From positions 1 to 7,144 of the forward strand of contig CADBOL010000014.1 of assembly GCA_902796295.1 (NCBI GenBank): a stretch of 7,144 nt of DNA, written 5' to 3'. The position numbers and the translations under genes were made by a program. The stretch comes from Oscillospiraceae bacterium. GTDB lineage: Bacteria > Bacillota > Clostridia > Oscillospirales > Acutalibacteraceae. Below are positions 1 to 5,272 of the stretch, piece after piece (positions within the stretch are counted from its first letter, which is position 1; each line of letters begins with the position of its first letter). Under the pieces are notes generated by a model, which saw only the letters and a list, made by a program, of their open reading frames with translations, had not been told where the DNA came from and did no database searches.

Positions 1-1611
1 ACCGTCTTTGCTGACCATCACGGCGCTGCCGTTTCCCGTATCAAATACGGTTATTTTCGTAACAAGCGAATCCATATATGAGTAAAATGAAAGCGTAAGA
101 ATAAAAATACCCGAAAGGAAACATGCCGAGCCCAGAAGAATTCTCTTTCCGTAAAGAGCCGTGAGCACAGCGAAAGCGCAAAAAGCAAACAGGCCGCAGA
201 GAATAATATAAATATCTCTTTCACACAAATTGAACTGAAGAAAATCAATCCGGGAAACCTTTGAAGAAATACCCAGAATGGCCTTTGCGCAGAGTCCGGC
301 GCCAAAAGCCGGTAAATTGACAATGCCGGTTGAAATAAGTCCGATCAATACGCCGAAAACAGCGCATACCATGCAGGCCTCGGCAAGTATGACCGTCAGC
401 AGATTTGACGGAAACACCCCGAAATTGAAACCGCCCGTGAGCGGAAGAATAACGGGAAGGGTAAATATCACCGCGGAAAATGTCACCAGAAGAGAATCCG
501 TAATTCTCTTTAAAAACTGAATCCTTGCGTGCTTTTCAAAAAAAGCGTCAATCTCGGGGAACAGGTATTCCCCCGCAGTGATGATTCCGAGTGTCGAAAG
601 GGCAGAGAGCTGCAGACTCAGATGCCCCGGGGAAAACGGATTGCTCACGCAGATAAAAACAAGAGCAATTCCGAGGGAATTCAGTGAATCTTTTCTCTGT
701 GAGAGTAAAACCGATACAAGATAAATCAGCATCATTATGCCGGATCTTATCACGGAATAGGTCATACCCATAAAAACCATGAGAAAAAGAACCGCAGGAA
801 CGGCAAGCGCGCACGCGGCCTTTTCACCGAGTCTCAGTTTTCTCAGGAACCAGAGAATCGCGGATGTCCAGAGTGAAAGATGAAGGCCGGAAACGCAGAT
901 AAGATGGGAAATACCGCACTTTCTCAGAGCGGTATATGCGGAATCCGACAGCGACGATCTGTCACCGGTCAGCATGGCCGCGCAGAGACCGCCGAAGTCA
1001 TTCGGCAGAAGACGGAGCAGGGTTTTTCTTATTGCTCCCCTGCCCGCCACGGCTGTTTTATTAAGATGAAATGATGTATCGGCAGAGATTTCGTATCCGT
1101 CATCCGCTGGATATGCGCCGAGAAATCTGTTCTCGGCCTTTCTGGATGCGGCAGTATCCTCGTTCGTGCGCCCAAGTTTATAAAACCTGAAATTTCCCTT
1201 GACCCTGTCATACGGCCTGAGATCCGGAGCGGACGAAAAGCACAGGTAAACATTGGCGTGAATCTTTTCACCGTCTGCCGAACTGACCGAACCTTTGTAA
1301 TAGAAATTACCGTATTTCTTCTCGCACTCGTCGGTAATCAGGATGTCTGCACAGCAGGTCTTCTCTGCCATTCTGAGCAACGGATAATAGTAAAACTCAT
1401 TTACCGCAAGAAGCAGAAGGCAGGCAACCGCCGCGCTCGCAAAAGCGACGGGGAAAACAGGCTGTCTGCGGATATTCCGCGTGAACAGACTGATGAGCAG
1501 CGCCGCCGTAAATACTGCCAGAGCAGCAAGAACGAGCTTTGATGAAACGCCGCTCAAAGCCATAAGCACAAGAAAAACCGTGATACCGATTACCGCAAAC
1601 GGACGCGGCAT
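1..1611 (-). CDS. comEC: ComEC/Rec2-type DNA internalisation channel, N-terminal 537 residues (runs off left edge)
   Basis: The frame is open from the ATG at 1611 to base 1 with no stop, so this is the N-terminal part of a longer protein. ComEC forms the inner-membrane channel that carries single-stranded DNA into the cytoplasm during natural transformation. Two hydrophobic segments lie at residues 6-42 and 53-70, followed by a soluble OB-like DUF4131 segment (about 75-180). The Competence domain then begins with AAMLTGDRSSLS (211-222) and the signature HLICVSGLHLSLW (236-248), with Ser241 and His244 conserved, and YSVIRSGIM (285-293). Several more membrane segments follow up to about residue 510. 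Residues 519-531 (KITVFDTGNGSAV) match the first strand of the metallo-beta-lactamase-like domain that ends many ComEC proteins; its metal ligands would lie outside the window. The start is fixed by an in-frame TGA three codons upstream and by AAAGGTG ending 9 nt before the ATG. The gene begins 19 bp after the phosphoribosyltransferase, so it is probably last or near last in the alaS operon. Whether the cell is competent cannot be told from one gene. Confidence 0.93.
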   Translation of the reverse strand, partial: MPRPFAVIGITVFLVLMALSGVSSKLVLAALAVFTAALLISLFTRNIRRQPVFPVAFASAAVACLLLLAVNEFYYYPLLRMAEKTCCADILITDECEKKYGNFYYKGSVSSADGEKIHANVYLCFSSAPDLRPYDRVKGNFRFYKLGRTNEDTAASRKAENRFLGAYPADDGYEISADTSFHLNKTAVAGRGAIRKTLLRLLPNDFGGLCAAMLTGDRSSLSDSAYTALRKCGISHLICVSGLHLSLWTSAILWFLRKLRLGEKAACALAVPAVLFLMVFMGMTYSVIRSGIMMLIYLVSVLLSQRKDSLNSLGIALVFICVSNPFSPGHLSLQLSALSTLGIITAGEYLFPEIDAFFEKHARIQFLKRITDSLLVTFSAVIFTLPVILPLTGGFNFGVFPSNLLTVILAEACMVCAVFGVLIGLISTGIVNLPAFGAGLCAKAILGISSKVSRIDFLQFNLCERDIYIILCGLFAFCAFAVLTALYGKRILLGSACFLSGIFILTLSFYSYMDSLVTKITVFDTGNGSAVMVSKDG

Positions 1612-1630
1612 TTTCCGTCACACCTTTTTG

Positions 1631-2176
1631 TCAGTTTTCTATAAGAGGAAGGAAGCTGAGAACCGTTAAATCTTTCCTGTTAAAAGCTTCTCCCTCGGCA
1701 AACACGGCAGTCTTTGCCACAATTTCACATTCAAAGTTCTCTGCAAGCTTCTCAAGCGCTCTGAGGGAATCGCCGGTGGAAATCACATCATCCACCAGTA
1801 CTATTTTCCTGCCTCTGAGCTCTTCGCCGTCTTTTCCGTCAAGGATAAGTGTCTGCTCGCCCTTTGTGGTTATGGACTGAACTTTGACCTTTACGGGGTC
1901 TCTCATATAGAGCTTTTCTTTTTTTCTGGCCACAAAATATTTCTTGCCGCTCTGCCTGCTCATCTCATAAGCAAGAGGAATACTCTTAGCCTCAGGTGTA
2001 AGAATATAATCAAATTCAGGTACACGGGCAAGCAGTTCCTTTGCGGCATGGACAGTTATCTCAACATCGCCGAAAATAACAAATCCGGCAATTGAAAGCT
2101 TATCATTAAGAGGACAGACCGGAAGGTCTCTTTTTAATCCCGCTATATCTGCAGTATAAAATTCACTTTTTGCCAT
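1631..2176 (-). CDS. Type I phosphoribosyltransferase, adenine/xanthine-PRT-like
   Basis: The 181-residue product is a type I PRTase, an enzyme family that joins a base to PRPP or runs the reverse step in nucleotide salvage and synthesis. The diagnostic PRPP-binding motif is IVLVDDVISTGDS (residues 125-137), with the acidic pair Asp129-Asp130 followed by the phosphate-binding STGDS loop. A second conserved block, ILTPEAKSIPLAYEMSRQSG (58-77), resembles the EA(R/K)G-F/I-PLA segment of adenine and xanthine PRTases; RKKEKLYM (84-91) follows it as the family's basic segment. Length fits Apt or Xpt (about 170-190). The base substrate cannot be read from the sequence: there is no clear purine-specific hood signature, and the fusion of features from both subfamilies leaves Apt-like, Xpt-like or an uncharacterised specificity open. 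The ATG at 2176 has a strong AAGGAG site 8 nt upstream. It lies 17 bp after the HIT gene and 19 bp before comEC, so it should be co-transcribed with both. No membrane segment or signal peptide is seen, so the protein is cytoplasmic. Confidence 0.9.
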   Translation of the reverse strand: MAKSEFYTADIAGLKRDLPVCPLNDKLSIAGFVIFGDVEITVHAAKELLARVPEFDYILTPEAKSIPLAYEMSRQSGKKYFVARKKEKLYMRDPVKVKVQSITTKGEQTLILDGKDGEELRGRKIVLVDDVISTGDSLRALEKLAENFECEIVAKTAVFAEGEAFNRKDLTVLSFLPLIEN

Positions 2177-2193
2177 AATGAAATCTCCTTATA

Positions 2194-2532
2194 TCAGCCT
2201 GCCGGCCAGCCGAAATCACGGCCCGCCATGAGGTGAAAATGCAGATGTTTGACTGTCTGACCCGCGCTGTCTCCGCAGTTACTCACAACTCTGAATCCGT
2301 CGTCAAATCCTTTTTCACGGGCAATCTTTGCCGCAACCTCAAAAATGTGGGCCACAACAGCTGAATTGCTCTCGTTTATATCGGCCATTGAAGTGATGTG
2401 CGCCTTGGGAATCAAAAGAATATGTACCGGCGCCTCCGGATTGATATCATTGAACGCGAGGACAGTATCATCCTCATAAACTTTGGCGGAGGGTATTTCT
2501 CCGCTGACAATTTTGCAAAACAGACAATCCAT
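2194..2532 (-). CDS. hinT: HIT-family nucleotide hydrolase (HinT-like purine nucleoside phosphoramidase)
   Basis: The 112-residue product is a full-length histidine-triad protein of the HinT branch. These cytoplasmic dimers hydrolyse AMP-linked phosphoramidates and aminoacyl-adenylates. The histidine triad is HLHFHL (residues 96-101); by comparison with the family, the middle His98 is the nucleophile that becomes adenylylated. CLFCKI (3-8), with Cys3 and Cys6, and His45 in IPKAHI (41-46) are typical of the branch, and the CxxC may bind zinc together with histidines. The end, GRDFGWPAG, is the usual C-terminal segment of bacterial HinT, so the protein is not truncated. Its ribosome site, GGGAG, follows directly on the alaS stop codon (TAA then GGGAG) and lies 7 nt before the ATG, which suggests translation is coupled to alaS. 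The 12-bp gap after alaS supports a shared transcript and a possible link to aminoacyl-adenylate clearance. Family assignment is secure; the physiological substrate is not known from the sequence. Confidence 0.93.
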   Translation of the reverse strand: MDCLFCKIVSGEIPSAKVYEDDTVLAFNDINPEAPVHILLIPKAHITSMADINESNSAVVAHIFEVAAKIAREKGFDDGFRVVSNCGDSAGQTVKHLHFHLMAGRDFGWPAG

Positions 2533-2544
2533 AGTTATTCTCCC

Positions 2545-5184
2545 TTATTTAAGCATCTCTTTGAGACCGTCAGCCACAGCAGACATGGCGCTGTCGATAT
2601 TTGTAAGGTCCTTTGTGCCCGCCATCGCGCTGTCCGGTCTTCCGCCGCCCGAGCCTCCTGCAAGGCCTGCAATCTTCTTTACAAGATTACCCGCGTGAGC
2701 ACCGCCGGCAATTGCGTTTTTACCGCAGGCGCAGGCAAAGTTTGCTCCTGTTTTTGTATCATTTATGCCGCAGATGAACATAACAGTGTTATCATCATCC
2801 TTGGCTTTATCTGCCATCTGTCGGAGTTCACCCGGGTTAACTCCGTCAACCGTGGCGGTAATAAGGCTGAAATCGCCGACCGAAACCGAGTTATTCATCA
2901 TATCTCCCGCTTTGATTGACGAGAGTTCGCTCCTGAGCTTCTCGATTTCCTTCTCGGCAGTCTTGAGCTCTGTCACAAGCGACGCGGCTCTCTTGTCGAT
3001 TTCGCTGACGTTGGCTGTCTTCATTGAAACAGCGGTGTTCCTGATAAGCTCGTTGTTTCTCTTTATGTATTCAAGAACTCCGAGACCGGTAACGCCTTCT
3101 ATTCTCCTGACGCCGGCTGCGACGGATGACTCCGAAACAATCTTGAAAAGTCCGAGTTTGCCTGTGTTGTCGGCATGTGTGCCGCCGCAAAGCTCAGTTG
3201 AGAAATCACCTGCTCTGACAACTCTGACTATATCACCGTATTTTTCACCGAAAAGCGCCATAGCGCCGAGTTTCTTTGCTTCATCTATCGGCATTTCTTC
3301 GGTCGTGACAGGAATCGCCTCAAGGATGATTTCATTGACTCTGTCTTCTATCTTCTGAATCTCCTCCGGCGTAAGAGCCGAAAAATGAGTAAAGTCAAAT
3401 CTGACCGCTTCGGGGTTGACAAGCTGACCCGCCTGCTCGACATGAGTTCCGAGAGTTTCCCTGAGCGCCGCCTGAAGGAGATGCGCGGCAGTGTGATTTC
3501 TCATTGTCGCCTTGCGTGTCTCGCGGTTTATCACCGCGTGAGCCTTATCGCCCACTGCGATCGTTTCACCGGAAATAATCCTGCCTATGTGAAGGAAATG
3601 CCCGTCGGCTGTCTTTTGAGTAGCCTCAACTTCAAAAGAGGCTCCGCCGGCAAATGTAATTGTACCGGTGTCTCCCACCTGGCCGCCGCTCTCGCCGTAG
3701 AATACGGTCCTGTCGAGAACTATCGCGGATTCGCCTTCGCTGTCGGCGAAATCAGAGCGCTCGCCGCCGGAAATAATCGCTTTTACACAGGCATCGCACT
3801 CATTTTCCGTATAACCGAGGAATTCCGTCTTTTCAATATCTTTGAGCGAAACGTTTCCGCCCTTCCAGGCCTCTGCGCCGGCATCTTTTCTTGCGGCTCT
3901 CGCGGCAGCTCTGCTCTGGGCATAGAGACGGTTGTATTCGTCGATATCAACGCTCATGCCTTTTTCTTCAAGAAGCTCTCTCGTGAGGTCAATCGGGAAA
4001 CCGAATGTATCCTGGAGTTTAAAGGCGTCTGCGCCTGAAATCACATCGGATTTGCTTTCGGAAATGATATTTTCAAGAAGCAGAAGACCCGTGTCAATGG
4101 TTCTGTTGAAATTCTCTTCCTCGGCCTTGATGACCTTAACGATGAGATCGTGTTTCTCAGCAAGATTGGGGTAAGCACCCTCATTTTCTTTTATGACAGT
4201 CTCGGCAACCTCATGCAGGAAAGTTCCTTTTATACCGAGAAGTCTGCCGTGACGCGCCGCCCTTCTGAGAAGTCTGCGCAGGACATATCCTCTGCCCTCA
4301 TTTGACGGCATGACACCGTCGCTTATCATAAATGTTGTGCTTCTGATATGGTCGGTGATAACTCTCAGAGATATATCGCGCTTTTCATCCTCGTGATACT
4401 TTATGCCCGATATGTCTATGATGTGCTTCATTATATTCTGCACGGTATCAACCTCAAAGAGATTGTCAACTCCCTGCATAACGCAGGCAAGTCTCTCAAG
4501 GCCCATTCCCGTGTCGATGTTTTTATTTTTGAGAGTCGTGTAATTGCCGTTGCCGTCGTTTTCGAACTGGGTAAAAACAAGATTCCAGACCTCAACAAAG
4601 CGGTCGCACTCGCATCCGACTTTACAGTCAGGTTTTCCGCAGCCGAATTTCTCGCCGCGGTCAAAATAGATTTCAGAGCAGGGACCGCACGGACCTGCGC
4701 CATGCTCCCAGAAATTATCTTCCTTGCCGAAACGGACCATATGGTCGGGAGAAACTCCGATATCCTTTGTCCAGATATCATAGGCTTCATCGTCGTCAAG
4801 ATAAACGCTTATATAAAGCTTTTCCGGAGGCATTTCGAGCACTTGGGTAAAGAATTCCCATGCCCATGAGGTCGCCTCTTTTTTGAAATAATCGCCGAAA
4901 GAGAAATTGCCGAGCATTTCAAAATAAGTACCGTGACGCGCAGTGATTCCGACTCTTTCGATATCGGGCGTGCGTATACATTTCTGGCATGTGGTAACTC
5001 TCGTGCGGGGAGGAGTAACCTCACCGGTGAAATACTTTTTCATGGGCGCCATTCCGGCGTTTATGAGAAGCAGACTCTTGTCTCCCTGGGGCACAAGAGA
5101 AAAGCTGGGCAATCTTAAATGGCCTTTTGACTCAAAAAAGGAGAGATATTTTTCTCTCAGTTCATTAGTTCCTGTCCACTGCAT
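2545..5184 (-). CDS. alaS: Alanine--tRNA ligase (AlaRS)
   Basis: The 879-residue product charges tRNA-Ala with alanine through an alanyl-AMP intermediate and edits mischarged Ser and Gly. It has the normal full length of bacterial AlaRS. The class II catalytic core covers about 1-240: the N-terminal signature INAGMAPMKKYF (41-52), a motif-2 region RHGTYFEMLGNFSFGDYF (83-100), and motif 3 with GMGLERLA (226-233). The tRNA-recognition domain follows. The editing domain carries HTAAH (His564, His568) and CGGTH (Cys666, His670), the four metal-binding residues of the editing site, so proofreading looks intact. A coiled coil at about 729-758 leads into the C-Ala domain, with GGSGGGRPDSAMAG (843-856). 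An insertion in the core has four close cysteines (182, 187, 191, 193), a possible zinc knuckle. The start at 5184 is chosen because GGAGGT lies 8 nt upstream and the family N-terminus begins at MQWTGTNELR; longer in-frame starts (TTG at 5247, ATG at 5205) would run through a terminator hairpin or add residues not seen in the family. First gene of the operon. Confidence 0.98.
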   Translation of the reverse strand: MQWTGTNELREKYLSFFESKGHLRLPSFSLVPQGDKSLLLINAGMAPMKKYFTGEVTPPRTRVTTCQKCIRTPDIERVGITARHGTYFEMLGNFSFGDYFKKEATSWAWEFFTQVLEMPPEKLYISVYLDDDEAYDIWTKDIGVSPDHMVRFGKEDNFWEHGAGPCGPCSEIYFDRGEKFGCGKPDCKVGCECDRFVEVWNLVFTQFENDGNGNYTTLKNKNIDTGMGLERLACVMQGVDNLFEVDTVQNIMKHIIDISGIKYHEDEKRDISLRVITDHIRSTTFMISDGVMPSNEGRGYVLRRLLRRAARHGRLLGIKGTFLHEVAETVIKENEGAYPNLAEKHDLIVKVIKAEEENFNRTIDTGLLLLENIISESKSDVISGADAFKLQDTFGFPIDLTRELLEEKGMSVDIDEYNRLYAQSRAAARAARKDAGAEAWKGGNVSLKDIEKTEFLGYTENECDACVKAIISGGERSDFADSEGESAIVLDRTVFYGESGGQVGDTGTITFAGGASFEVEATQKTADGHFLHIGRIISGETIAVGDKAHAVINRETRKATMRNHTAAHLLQAALRETLGTHVEQAGQLVNPEAVRFDFTHFSALTPEEIQKIEDRVNEIILEAIPVTTEEMPIDEAKKLGAMALFGEKYGDIVRVVRAGDFSTELCGGTHADNTGKLGLFKIVSESSVAAGVRRIEGVTGLGVLEYIKRNNELIRNTAVSMKTANVSEIDKRAASLVTELKTAEKEIEKLRSELSSIKAGDMMNNSVSVGDFSLITATVDGVNPGELRQMADKAKDDDNTVMFICGINDTKTGANFACACGKNAIAGGAHAGNLVKKIAGLAGGSGGGRPDSAMAGTKDLTNIDSAMSAVADGLKEMLK

Positions 5185-5192
5185 GGTAATCG

Positions 5193-5198
5193 ACCTCC
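5193..5198 (-). promoter_or_regulatory. Shine-Dalgarno site that fixes the alaS start
   Basis: GGAGGT on the minus strand lies 8 nt before the ATG at 5184. It is a near-perfect anti-16S match and the strongest of the window. It decides between three in-frame starts. The ATG at 5205 lies upstream of this site and has only the T-run before it. Confidence 0.9.
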
Positions 5199-5205
5199 GT
5201 ATCAT

Positions 5206-5263
5206 AAAAAAGGTGCAGAAATCTTTTTGGTAGGGATGACCTTCCAAAATTCATCTCTGCACC
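5206..5263 (-). terminator. Rho-independent terminator between the sigma-factor fusion gene and alaS
   Basis: On the minus strand GGTGCAGA (5263-5256) pairs perfectly with TCTGCACC (5219-5212). Between them lies an inner stem, TTTTGGAAGG (5249-5240) with CCTACCAAAA (5234-5225), which has one A.A mismatch and a 5-nt loop TCATC. The two stems are separated by a small internal loop (GATGAA against AGATT). Six T residues (5211-5206) follow directly on the outer stem, as in an intrinsic terminator. There is no T-run on the other side, so it acts only on minus-strand transcripts. It starts 9 bp after the stop of the upstream gene, so ending that transcript is its simplest role. It may leak into alaS or act as an attenuator. 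No T-box sequence (AGGGTGGNACCGCG) is present. Confidence 0.75.
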
Positions 5264-5272
5264 GTCAGTTAA

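Noticed and set aside
1397..1621. GTG-started 74-codon frame on the minus strand at the comEC start
   Set aside because: It is an off-frame shadow of comEC with no family resemblance; the ATG at 1611 begins the 537-codon frame carrying the ComEC motifs.
2765..4038. Two long open frames on the plus strand (2765-3358 and 3385-4038) opposite alaS
   Set aside because: They are antisense to a fully conserved alaS, have no family resemblance, and look like mirror frames caused by codon bias.
5201..5206. TATGAT as a -10 promoter box in front of alaS
   Set aside because: No -35-like hexamer lies 16-18 bp upstream, and transcription would begin inside the ribosome binding site.
5185..5247. Longer alaS starting at TTG 5247 or ATG 5205
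   Set aside because: These starts lie within or against the terminator hairpin, and GGAGGT plus the family N-terminus favour 5184.
5165..5254. A 29-codon leader-peptide frame (ATG at 5254, TAA at 5165) overlapping the alaS start
   Set aside because: It has no good ribosome site and only one Ala codon, so it does not fit an alanine-dependent attenuation peptide.
5185..5272. T-box riboswitch for alaS
   Set aside because: The conserved AGGGTGGNACCGCG element is missing and the gap is far too short for a T-box leader.
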